Positions 23,166 to 33,979 of a stretch of DNA of 64,000 nt are shown one piece after another (position 1 is the first letter of the stretch; the number at the start of each line of letters is the position of its first letter). Location of the stretch: assembly GCA_016801885.1 (NCBI GenBank), contig JAFBJY010001314.1, positions 50,681 through 114,680 of the forward strand, written 5' to 3'. The DNA comes from Toxotes chatareus (lineage: Eukaryota; Chordata; Actinopteri; Toxotidae). The translations under genes and the position numbers were made by a program. Under the pieces are notes generated by a model. That model saw only the letters and a program-made list of their open reading frames with translations. It did no database searches and was not told where the DNA came from.

Positions 23166-23498
23166 TGTCTATAAATGTCATCTCCTTGTATCGCTTCTTC
23201 CCTTTCCACCTGTCACTCACCTCTGATCTCTCGTCTCAAAATTCAGAGTCGCGCTTTCACTCTCAAATTTGATTGGCTGAGCAGCGTCACGTGGGATGGC
23301 TTAACTCGCATGCAATTGGTCTGTAAGGTCCGCTAAATATATACTGTAAAGACTAGAAAAGCTGTGCTGGTTAAAATATTAGCGTCCCGTCGTGATATAG
23401 AATAATCGATAATTTATTGTAGGTCTGGGTCCGCATAGGACGGCGTCTGGGTCCGGACCCGGACCGCGGTCCGCCTGTTAGTGACCTCTGGCCTATCA

Positions 23499-24180
23499 TA
23501 TCTTATGCTATATCTGCTCTAATGGTCGTGTAGCCAATGAAATTCCAGTCACGGGGATGTGTCACATGTTGGGGTTGCGGAAGGAGGAGGGGCTACACGA
23601 CCGTGCGTAAACAAATATACTGGATGTCAGCTAGTCGTGCGTACGTGCATAAAAACAGTACAGACTGTTCTCATGACTCGGCTCACTAAAAAGTGCCAGC
23701 TCTTTCGGCTCTCAAGGGGCTCCGCAGATTTTTTTGTTGCTTAAATTAATTTATTAACAAAATAATGTAAAATTTTGTATAAAATGAATTAATTTTCCTG
23801 CAGTCACTCATTTCCTCACATTTCCAGCCTGTTGGCTCTTTAGGGGCTGTTCTCTCTATCATTCTCTCAAGTCTCTCTGTGTCTGTAACCCCCGCTCCTT
23901 CTCCTCCTGCTCAGTGCGGACACACCTCACATCAGGTAATTGACCAATCACGTGAACAAAAAAAAACAAAACAAACCAAACAAACAAACCGGTCCCAGGC
24001 AGGTGTCGGCTCCCATCGTTCACTTCAAAGAGCCGGCTCTAACCGGCCATTTCGGTCGTGACTTACACGTCACTAAAAACAGCGAGACCGTCAACCTTAG
24101 AGTTGTCCAAACTGTTCCTCAAAGGGCCGTGTGGCTGCAAGTAAAATGCAGAGAGTAATTTCCCCAGGAGGAATCAATAA
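23499..24180. other. Non-coding interval with hAT-like fragment
   Basis: About 23,680-23,770 (ctcggctcactaaa, agctctttcggctc, ttgcttaaattaattta) matches the reverse complement of about 40,672-40,800. This marks a shared hAT-like repeat family. No gene. Confidence 0.55.
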
Positions 24181-24199
24181 AGTAATTAAAAAAAAGTTT

Positions 24200-26275
24200 G
24201 GTGTCATCTGTTGACTCAGTTGCAGAAGATATGTTCCTAGAAGGAGGATATGTTGATAAGTAAGTGTAACATCTCATACTTTATACACTTACCATAAATA
24301 CAATTTAGCCGTAAAAACATTTTGCAAACTTAGTAAATGAAAAAGTTGTTGCATCCTTTGTTCTTGCTTTGTTTACCTGTGTGGGGTAAGCCTTAGTAGG
24401 GGGAGATTTACGTGAGACTGACGTGAGACACAGTGAATACAGATACAGTAGTTCTGTGAATGAATGCCTGATTGATTTATTTATTTATTTTTTACATTTT
24501 AGGCAAATTGATTCAGCTGACTCTGCTGATTAAGAGACAGAGAGTGAGCCAGGTGCCTCTTCTACTGCCCCTGCCAAGAGGTCACGGACAACTCGGGCAA
24601 GCAGTAGCTCCTCATCTGAGTGTACCCCAACCCCCCTCAGTAGATCCACCAGAAAAGCAAGAGGTAGAGGCAGGGGAGGGTGTTGATGAGGCTGACATAA
24701 CACCACCCCAGCCCACTTTCCTTCCTGCATGACAACCAGGATTATACCTGTTGGCTACAGCTAATTACACTGCTTTGGAGCTCTTCCAGCTTTTTTTCAG
24801 CAACAGCATTCTACAGACTATTGTGAATAACACAAATGAACATGGTAGAACCAACTGTGATAAACCATCCACACCATGGACTAATATCACACTGCAGGAC
24901 ATGTTTTCATACTTGTCTGCTGTCCTCTACATGGGGTTTGTGAAGTGTTCCTCTCTGACAGATTATTGGCGGGGAGGTAGTCTGTACTCATTTCCATACC
25001 CACAGAGAGTGATTACTGGAAAAAAGTTTCTCACCATCTGTCACGCTCTTCATCTAAGCAGCGCTGCAGATGATGCAGCAAATGATGCATGACGTAGCAT
25101 GGCTGCCTTTGATCGTATGGGGAAGATAAAGCCACTATACAATGACATTCAAGAAGCCTGCCGAAGGAACTACCACCCAGGGCAGGAGATTTCCATTGAT
25201 GAAAGAATGCTTACTTCGAAAGCACGTGTGTCTTTCAAGCAATACATGAAAAGCAAGCCTGTGCGCTGGGGCTTCAACCTTTTCGTTCTGGCTGACTCCT
25301 CAAATGGTTACACGTGGGACTTCTTTTTGTATGAAGGAAAGAGTGAGGAACCAGTGGCAAAGGACTAAGTTATGATTCTGTGATGAGGTTGATGAATACC
25401 AGTTTGATGGGCACAGGGTATATATTTGTTGATAATTTCTATACCAGTCCAGCCCTCTTCTGGGATCTTTTGCAGCAGAGGATCTGGGCCTGTGGTACCA
25501 TAAAGACAAACAGGGTGGGGTACCCTAGAACAAAACAAAATGCCCTGGACTCAAAATCTCCCCATGGCAGCATCCACTGGATTCAAGCACAGGCTCTCTC
25601 TTCTTTGTGCAGTGGCCGGACACAAGAGAAGTGTTCCTCTGCTCCACCATGCACACAGCACATGGGAAGGACACAATGAAGAGGAAGATGAAGGACAACA
25701 GTGGCCACTGGACTGTCAAGGATGTTCCAGTTCCTCCAGCCATAACAGACTACAACCGGTGAGTACAGTACAGTTTATGCAAATGGATTTGTGACATGTG
25801 ATCTGTGAGTTTCTAATGTATTGGTCTATCTGTCATTTCCCCAGGTGTATGGGTGGAGTGGACCTCTCTGATGCCCTCATCGGGTACTATCAATTCCTCC
25901 ATAAAACAAGAAAATGGTATAGGACTTTCTTTTATCATTTTCTCGACATGGCCATTGTGAATGCTTTCCTCCTCCACAAGGACCTTTGTAAGGCAAAAGG
26001 TTGAGTGCCAATGAACCAGAAAGCTTTCAGAGAGACACTTGCTGTGGAGCTGTCGGAGGTGGGCATCCAGAGAAGCACACCAGCGCAACCTTCTAGGCCC
26101 CTCATGCACACATCACAAGCCAATATACATCAGTGCTAGCAGTACTCATGGCAGGCTGAAATGCAGAAAGTGCCATGCAAAGACACCTGTCAAGTGTTCC
26201 AGCTGTGACATGCCCCTGTGCTTTACCCCTGCCCGTGACTGTTATAATGAATGGCATGCTGAGAATAACATGTGA
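24200..26275 (+). pseudogene. piggyBac transposase (PGBD4-like), inactivated
   Basis: Parts in order: an acidic/Ser-rich N-terminus near 24,500 and the piggyBac core from 24,751 (LELFQLFFSNSILQTIV, YLSAVLYMGFVK). The catalytic Asp regions follow: EISIDERMLTSKARVSFKQY (about 25,190), YIFVDNFYTSPALF (about 25,420) and GGVDLSDALIGYY (about 25,855). A C-terminal Cys-rich finger ends the element (CRKCHAKTPVKCSSCDMPLC, about 26,160-26,220). All three DDD-triad neighbourhoods are present, but a TGA follows ANDA (25,090), a one-base slip precedes SYDSVMRL (25,368), and the 25,500-25,760 part changes frame. A gtgagt...ccccag pair at about 25,758-25,844 may be an intron. Terminal repeats and TTAA ends were not located. 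Confidence 0.8.
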
Positions 26276-29200
26276 GTTGTGAAACTGGGAAATTGTGAAT
26301 AGTTTGCTGTGAATAGTTTGTGTGTGTTTCATTCACATAAAGGTGTTGATTTCTGACCATAGCACTATTTCTGACTCATTTCTTATAATGCACATGTTTA
26401 GTTTCAATAGAATAATGAGCATTCAATGTGTTTTTTTCTTCCATAACTTCATTTCAGTACTAGTAATTGTGAATATGAATATTCATAGGAATATGAATAT
26501 TAATTTGGAATATGATTCCTCTAAGTGTCACCTTTCATTAGAGCCCTCACTGATGTCTGTGTGTTGAAGCATTCAGCAGTTACACACTGTTTTATCCTGA
26601 GCGTGCCCAAGAGCTATCCAAAGTGCCCATTTTGGATAGCTCTTGAGAACACCTGGACATACCCACTGAAAAACCTGTGCAAAACAGTCACTTTTGGTAC
26701 AATTAATATGAAATTTTAACATGGAATGGGTAAGACTTCAGTCTTCAGCAGTATGTTATCATCTAATCCATACCTACAAGTACAGGTTATTAGAAAGATG
26801 CATTTTACAAAAAAAAAAATCCAGGCAAGGAAAAAAAAATATTTTTTTTCTATTTAATATTCTCTTACTCCATGCCAGTTACAATTACAGTACATCAGAC
26901 TGCTGAAATAAAAACTTCAGAGTGTTACCTTCACAGAGAGACCAAACTTTCTCTCAAGAACAGCTTTGAATTTAATCTGGGTATGTTTTTGACAGGCGTT
27001 TTTGGCAAATTTGGCCGGAGTGTTAAGAGGTTAAAGAAACTTTGGCAACTCCTTATTTTATGTTTTGGGTCTGAGATTTTCTAATTAATTTTCATTTATT
27101 CTCTGGGAAGTGTCCTGGAAAGAAAATAACTGCTTGGTTCTAATTATCAGGAAGATCATTTTTACTTCATTGCTAGTGTTTCAGTCAAGTCAGCTAAACA
27201 TAAGAAAATATTAAGCTTGTCAACAGGCAGCACACACTAAGAGTAAAAATTTCTAATTAATTCATGAATGATTAAGTGATTACAAGGAATTCATTTCCTT
27301 GGTGTATTTCCTTCAATAACTGTTTCCCCAGTTATTAGAAGAGATTGCAAAAGTAGACAGGAAACTCTCAGAAAATGATTGAGACAGAAAATTGCAAACC
27401 CATGAAATAAAGCGTTATATTAATGTTTCCTATGGCTTTGTTGTTTTAAACTACCTAAATCTGCTGTGGCTACAATTGGCGTTACATGTCATCCCATCAG
27501 CTAATGTTAGCTAAACATTGGCCATTGTTAAAATGGAATTGGAATTACTTTTGAAAATGACCATAGTGCCTAAAAAGATTCACGTGAGCTTAAGCTTTAA
27601 CGTGAACAAGCATTGTTTGGTCGTTAAGTCACTACTCACTAACCAGAGCTAGGCTGGTAGCAAACCTAAGCTAAAGTCACTAAGCTAGCGAAAACAAGCT
27701 ATGAGCTTTATATCACTGATTTCCTTTCCGTTTCAATACCAAGTAAATTTCAGGCTGGTGTCGGCCATACTGATCCGATATCGATACTTTGTACAAAAAA
27801 TTGAATGTGTTTGGAAAATCAAAAGCAGTGTATTTCAAATTATAGCTTCATAAGGAATACGAGACATCAGACTACTCGTTCTTGTTTAATTCTGAAAAAT
27901 TATCACACACAAAAAACTGAAAAGTTGCTTGTTAATTGACAGCATCTGAACAAGCACAACTTGCCATTTAACATGTAAACGCTTGCCTGAACATTTTAAC
28001 ACAAACATTCACACTTTTTTTATTACTCTCCTTCGTTCGGCTATTTTCAGCTGAACTGAGTGAGCAATGTGCTGCAACGCTTGCGCATTCATACAGCCGT
28101 ATTTCGCATATGACTATGACAGACGGAAGCAGAAGTAGTTCCTACCAACTGGGTATCATTTAGACGATCTCCCGATAGTATTGTTACTTTCCACTGTGTT
28201 CCTGTTAATGATAAACTACACATTTACCCAAAATTACTAAAATATCGTTATTTTAATATGAGAATCGATTCTATTGTATGTTAGCAGCTACAATAGGAAC
28301 AAGCTAACTTACACATTATTTAGTTGGAGCTAATTTCATTTCGTCATGTAATCAGTAACAGTGAGGAAATTCTTAATCTTTAAACTTATACCTATAACAT
28401 GCCACATAACTTGTGGATTTAAAAAGTACAAGACTTCCCACTGACATTCATTGCCCAGTTTTCACAGAGGAGCACGTCTGGAGCTTGGTATTGGACATCC
28501 ACTGTGCAAGAGCTTAACCCCTGACTCCAGCTCTGAGATCAGCGGGTGATTTTACCACTACTATAAACTAGCTAGTTAGATGCTACGCGGGAACTTTAGC
28601 CTTTGCTGTGTCACCTATAGTTAAAAAGCATGAGGCGTCTTCTGGCTGTTACAGAGGAATAACGAACTTCAGACGCTCAGCTTCAATTCTCAACCTCATA
28701 TGAAAGATTGTTCAGATTACTGTCACCAATGCTTTCGCTGACCGGTAATGTTAACTTTAGCTTTGGCTAGCTAACTTAAGTATTAGCCTTAAAACAACAG
28801 AAACCGTTGTGGAACATCCCGCAGGTCTACTCAGGTGTTACTCCAAATCCTGTGACCCATCTGATTCTTTTGGGATGGGAATAGTGTCACTGGAAAAGTT
28901 TTAAATATTTTATTTATTACATACTTTACACTGATAACGTTTGCTGTTAGAAAACAGGATTTTCATCAGTAATCGGCACTGTAGATTGTCGTGGAAGTTT
29001 AGGTTTATGACTGCACATGGCAATTTACAGGCAACACCGAAAACTGCTGTGAATTGTCGGAAACTGACATGGGCCTTGCTTGGCAGACACGTTAATGCAT
29101 GGCTCATCATGATCCAAATATCTGATAGTTTAATACTCACATGACATTTTTCTGTATTATATAGGCTACAATTAGCTAATGATTTCTATGTGCTTTTGCT

Positions 29201-29559
29201 TATAATGGAGATTGCTACTTATACTTAAATAAAGGATGTGAATAGGTCTACCACATCAGTGAATAAATACAAGAGTAAAATAAGAATAAAACAAACACCT
29301 AGTGGTGTTGCCGATTTTTTTTTTGCTGATCTTAGCTAACGTGAGATTTAGGGCAGTATGATGGAAGTGTATGGAAATTTGTTGAGGCTCCCATAGCTCT
29401 GAAGTTACATTTTAGAAACAAAACAACAACATGTCTTTGCAGCAACAACGTCCCAGTTACAACAATGGTCCAGAACCTGTCTTTTAATGCTGCATGCTAT
29501 TTTAACTTTGTCCTTTTCATGTCTTTTTTCTTGCCTCTGTCTTTTTGTCTTCCCTCCAG
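26276..29559. other. Non-coding interval
   Basis: No coding signal. It contains a 14-bp hairpin (26609-26644) and, between about 27,480 and 28,800, many gctagc/gctaac words typical of fish intergenic DNA. Nothing else assignable. Confidence 0.45.
26609..26644. repeat. 14-bp inverted repeat, 8-nt loop
   Basis: Arms aagagctatccaaa (26609-26622) and tttggatagctctt (26631-26644) are exact complements. It may be a subterminal piece of the piggyBac element, but no TTAA boundary was recognised. Confidence 0.7.
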
Positions 29560-31039
29560 AATATCTGTGCTTGAAAATCATCAATTGCTTTGAGGAACAC
29601 AGGGGAAAGCAGCAGGTGGTAGTGACCTTTGTGACAGAAGAAGGAGTTAGCAACCCAATCCCCATGGACGAGAAGCAGCTGTCCTATCCGGCCCTGGCCT
29701 CTGTGGTCTGTTTCTTTCTGAAACAAACCACAAGACCCCGAACTGGTGTCTTAAAATGTCTTGTGGCCCATATCCTTTCGTACTGCTGGAAATCCAACCT
29801 TGTCTAACACATTAGTAATAATAATGACAAACAGCATAAAAGATTACAGTACTGTATTAATCAAGTCATTATTTGTCCCATTAGGTGCTTCTACTGTGTA
29901 AATCCTCTATCCTCTCCAGTTGAATATGAACAAATGAATATGCTCTCATTCTCTGTGTTTTGACCTAAACCTCTTCCTCTACGTGGTTGGATTATGTGTC
30001 TGTAGTGGTGATTCTGCTCTATTGTGTGACTCTGGGCATACACAAGCCCTGTGAGGAGAAGAGCTTCAGCCTAAAGATCAGCGAGACCCCTACTCTTACA
30101 AGTGGGCAAGGGCACTTTACTGGCCTGCTAGATACCCATGCTGCTACTTTCATTGGCCATGAAATATACTGTGATGTGGAACACTGTGTCCTTTTTTTTT
30201 TTTTTTTTTTTAAACAGATTACATTTTTCACAAAAAAACTAAAGTTCTGTTTCACCCCAGTTTCACTTCAGCTCTGGCTGGCCTGGTTTACACTTTGCTG
30301 CTCATCAAACAGCTTTCCAGCACCACGTTTGACAAAGAAAATGGCCATATCACACCACATTTGAGTCCAACTAAATTATAACATAGAACGGTAAGGATAA
30401 GGTATTGCATGTAAAATACCAAGGAATATTTTCATAACTGCTTTTGGATTATAATGCATTAATCTTGGTATTGGATGCTTCTTTCTTTGCATTCTTTACA
30501 GTTGAAATCCTTATCAAGCTGGTGGCCCTCGGACTCTTTGGCTATCTCAGGAACAACTGAAACAAGTTTGATGTCTTCATCATCTCTGGAGAGTGAGTTC
30601 CCACAAATCTATTGTCTCTGCTTTCTCTCTCATCTGCAGAAAGAAAACAACAGTAACCTTAGGGATACAACATAGCTATTTCTTAGTTTCTCTACGGTTT
30701 AAAGACAACATTCATAATCACACCAGTACACACACAAAAAATCTAGATCAGACAGGCCTGACTTTTTAACTATGTTTTAGAGTAGGCATCCTACAAAAAA
30801 GATTTTTGAACCATGAGCCTCTCATGGCACGTTTATGAACAGACTATCTACAAATTCACCCTTAGAATGTGGGTATAGTTTTTATTTTTGTAACTGAACA
30901 ACACAAAGTGAAAACCTTCTCCATGCTTCTGTCTGCAACTGCCCCTTCAGGGTGTTGAATTATTTTCTGGCTTCCCTTGGCATCCACACACACAAGTCTT
31001 ATATGTTCAGGCCAATGCGAGTCATCAGCAGAGTCCCAA
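29560..31039 (+). pseudogene. T-type voltage-gated calcium channel fragment (domain I S1-S4), degenerate
   Basis: Four exon relics in order. 29560-29790 contains LSYPALASVVCFFLKQTTRP, matching the T-type channel sequence before IS1; one base is then lost in the Arg-Ser-Trp region, after which WCLKM...PYPF continues in another frame. About 29,998-30,085 contains VVVILLYCVTLGIHKPCEE (IS1 and the following loop). 30502-30592 contains VEILIKLVALGLFGYLRNN (IS2-IS3 side), then TGA where the family has Trp, then NKFDVFIIS, with donor GTGAGT. 30951-31039 contains FRPMRVISRVP (IS4 charge repeat), with a donor inside the following codon as in the family. CACNA1G/H/I encode low-voltage-activated calcium channels of the plasma membrane. 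Retained introns suggest a truncated genomic duplicate, not a retrocopy. Which of the three paralogues cannot be decided. Confidence 0.65.
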
Positions 31040-32384
31040 GTAAGTCGACATTTAAACATCTGAAGTGTTTGATGAGAACACAGTCCAATCACTTCACTTC
31101 ACTTCACTTCCTCTGTGGTCCTCAACGCTTGTTAACCACGGTTTTCCTTCTGGCCATCCAATCGGTGCAGTGTCTGAGAGATTATTTAAAGAGAGATGTT
31201 CAAACATTTACTCAATGAATTGTTTCAGCTCTTGTTCAGATGAAGAAACAAAATAGCTTTGTTTTCCTGTATCCATCAAGTTGAACACTTGTGATTATTA
31301 ATTAACAAAAACAAAAAAATCCAAAAACCCATATATTTTACACTCTTTAAATCAGACATTTATAAACTTTTTTATGCCAAGTGCCAAGAACCTCATAACG
31401 TCTCTCAGGGCTACATTAAATTTAGGCCAGTAATTCTTAAACATGTAAAATGCTCATGTTGCTGATGCAGTTTAGCTGAAGCAAAGTTTTCAGACTGGTC
31501 ACTGTTTACTTTCCCAATCAGATGGGCTCCTTTATAATGATGAATGTGTATGTGTGCAGTTGTCATTGCCACACAGTTCTCAGAGAACATGAAGAGGAAG
31601 ACATGAGAGCAGCGTGCTGGCATTATCACAGAGACCTACCACAAATTAGCCTGCTGGCTGGGGACCATGTGCCATATAAGGTCAGATTACAGGCTGTATA
31701 TGCAATTAAAACATGAACAGGTGAGATTTATAGTTTGCAGTGATATCAGGTAATATAACTATGTAAGATTCCTTTCAATAAATCATTCAAAAAATGTGCA
31801 ATTCTTAGGATGTAAATAGATGCAAATGTTTTCTTCTGGTGTAGCCTTAAAAGTACAAGAAGTTTCAGGCAATGTGTGGAGACATTCAGGTAGACTAAAT
31901 GAATATTAGCCATACCCCAAGTTTAAAATGACTTTAGATCTTGTCTGATATTATGGGGACTGCTGCTGAAAATATTTCAGGTAAAAAGGTAAAACTTTGC
32001 ATTCAAAATCAAACACTCTACCACGACAAAATGCTAAGTCCTAATCTAACTTCAAAACAACACCCTCTTGGTCCATTTTCAGTTATTTACTGTTAATCAT
32101 GCCTCGTCCTTTTACCAACATACATAGTGTTATCTGTTTCTCTGTCTTTGTCACCTCCAGGATTTGTCCTCTGTTTCTTTTGGATTCACTTTCATCTGTT
32201 CACCCCAAGTAAGGACTTCAAAGATTGAAGTTTAGGACTTGAGCTTCTGAAGTTTTTCTCCTTGGACAATTCAGTTGTATAAGTTTTGTTTCCTGACCTT
32301 GGACTTTGATCCAGTGATCTTGAGTTTAATAAAGAGGGCTTTAACTGACTTTTAACTAATTCAGGTGCACATCCAAAAAAAAAA
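31040..32384. other. Non-coding interval
   Basis: Contains a short cttca repeat (about 31,093-31,112). A splice-flanked open stretch around 31,540-31,716 is one I do not recognise. The expected next calcium-channel segments (IS5, pore) are not visible. A poly-A run at about 32,374-32,393 borders the LINE that follows. Confidence 0.45.
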
Positions 32385-33040
32385 AAAAAAAAATGTGTAT
32401 TTGTTGCCCAGGTCAGATCCTCACTTGTGTGCATGCCCAAACATTTGAAGCTGCTGACTCTCTCCACCACTTCCCTGTTCAAACAGAGTGGGTGGTGCTC
32501 ATCCTGCTTCCTCCTGAAATCAATGATTAGTTCTTTTGTTTTTTTGTGTTCAGAGTTAGGTTGTTGTTACTGCACCAATTTGTTAGTCTCTCCACCTCTT
32601 CTCTATAAGCAGACTTATCTCTGTTTGTTATCAGTCCCACCACTGTTGTTCATCTGCATATTTAATGATGGTGTTGGTGTTGTGTGATGGTCTGCATTCA
32701 TGTGTGTACAGAGAATAGAGGAAAGGTCTCAGCACGCATTCCTGTGGGGCCCCTGTGCTGAGAGTCCAAGTGGTGGAGCGATGGGGCCCATCCTGACCGA
32801 CTGTGGTCTGTCTGTTAGGAAATCCTGTATCCATAAGCAGATGTTTTTGATCTTTGAAAACAGTCTTCTGGGTAGGATGGTATTAAAAACAGAACTGTAA
32901 TCCACAAACAGCAGTCGTGTGTATGGTCCTCGTTGTTCCAGGTGGAGCAATACTGTGTGGAGGGCTGTGAAAATGGCATCGTCTGTTGACCTGTTGGTTT
33001 TATAAACGAATTGGTGAGAGTCCAAAGTGGGTGGAAGCAT
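32385..33040 (-). mobile_element. Non-LTR retrotransposon (CR1/L2-type LINE) RT fragment
   Basis: Read on the minus strand, the pieces are LDSHQFVYKTNRSTDDAIF (about 33,020), then LLFVDYSSVFNTILPRRLFS, STGAPQECVLRPFLYSLYTH (about 32,740), NTIIKYADE (about 32,655) and VVERVSSFKCLGMHTSEDL (about 32,465). This is the reverse-transcriptase core and thumb order of CR1/L2-like LINEs. The catalytic box YADD reads YADE, and frames change several times, so it is inactive. No 5' endonuclease part is present here. Confidence 0.8.
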
Positions 33041-33466
33041 GACCTTTAAATGTTAAACCTCAGGATAAGGCCACTTGAAAGATGATAATTTTAATGTGAC
33101 TCTTCTGTTTGTTTTATTTACTGCAATGTCAACATGATGTTTAGATGATTATATAATGTTTAAAGAACAGTAGTAAGTGATGGCTGACCACTGTTTCAGA
33201 TCCCTGATTTAAGTAAATATACCAAAACAACAATGTAAAAATACGTCTTAAAATGAAAGTAGTGATTTGGTTCCTCTGGTGCCTACATCATTGGATATGA
33301 CATGATCAGATGATGTCAAGCTGTGGTCGGGGTTGTGTGTGTCTGCTTCCTAGCTAATGTGCTATGTGCTAAATGCTGTTACTGCTGTGACATTTTAAAA
33401 GCTCAACAACAGGGTGTATATTTCACTGTTAACATGAAGAAAATGAATGTGAACTGCAGCTGTGTT
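33041..33466. other. Non-coding interval
   Basis: No feature recognised. Confidence 0.4.
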
Positions 33467-33639
33467 GCTTATTGTTGTAATTCATTTGGTATTTTTGAGA
33501 AGACTGAATATCATTAGTATGGGTTATGTTTTGGTTAGTGTTAGGCTTTCAGTTATGATGGTTAAGGATAGGTTAGGTTAGGTTAAGGGGCAAGGGAATG
33601 CATTATGGCAACATGTGTCCTCACAACTATAGTAAGAAA

Positions 33640-33677
<38 letters not shown>

Positions 33678-33979
33678 TGTGTGTGTGTGTGTGTGTCTGT
33701 GTGTGTGTGTGTTTGTCCTTTGATGCCTTTGATGTATCAACATTCTACAGCCTGATGTCAGAGGCTGCAGTAAGTGGACACACAGCCAGAGACAAGTTCA
33801 GAAGTCAAACAGGAGCAGAAACAGTTGGACTGGACAGGACTTGCTCATGATTTAGGAAGAAAGAAGCACTCAGATATTTCTGCACAATTATTGACAAGGA
33901 AGGGAGGAGCTACTGCTGTTACAAGGACAAGAGGAAACCACAGGAAAGTCCAGATCACCTCCAAGGTTTTCAGTAAGTC
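33467..33979 (+). repeat. Segmental duplicate of 61,869-62,406 (upstream copy)
   Basis: Starts gcttattgttgtaattcatt and ends at a cagtaagtc splice-donor-like site; the order and spacing of both copies agree. It includes a GA/GT microsatellite (about 33,640-33,710) and a conserved block (33,775-33,965) that could be an untranslated first exon. In the other copy this block ends ccATGGCTTCTCA|gtaagt, but here the ATG is lost (ccaaggttttca). Confidence 0.75.

Larger units (their letters stand above)
22160..23490. mobile_element. Non-autonomous hAT element, 1,331 bp, exact 8-bp target duplication
   Basis: The element begins CAGGGGTATTCAAC and ends, reverse-complemented, CAGAGGTCACTAAC, matching hAT terminal consensus. 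It is flanked on both sides by gcctatca (22152-22159 and 23491-23498). The interior has no transposase. It holds a long imperfect inverted repeat around AT/TG microsatellites (22307-22623), then a 36-bp minisatellite (about 22640-23165), and near the right end a CpG-containing block with ggtccggacccggaccgcgg. It looks like a deletion derivative that captured and expanded a minisatellite. Confidence 0.85.

Noticed and set aside
22570..23226. 218-, 183- and 148-codon open frames rich in SLPVSRSL or its antisense
   Set aside because: Product of a 36-bp minisatellite whose period is a multiple of three; open on both strands, with no domain.
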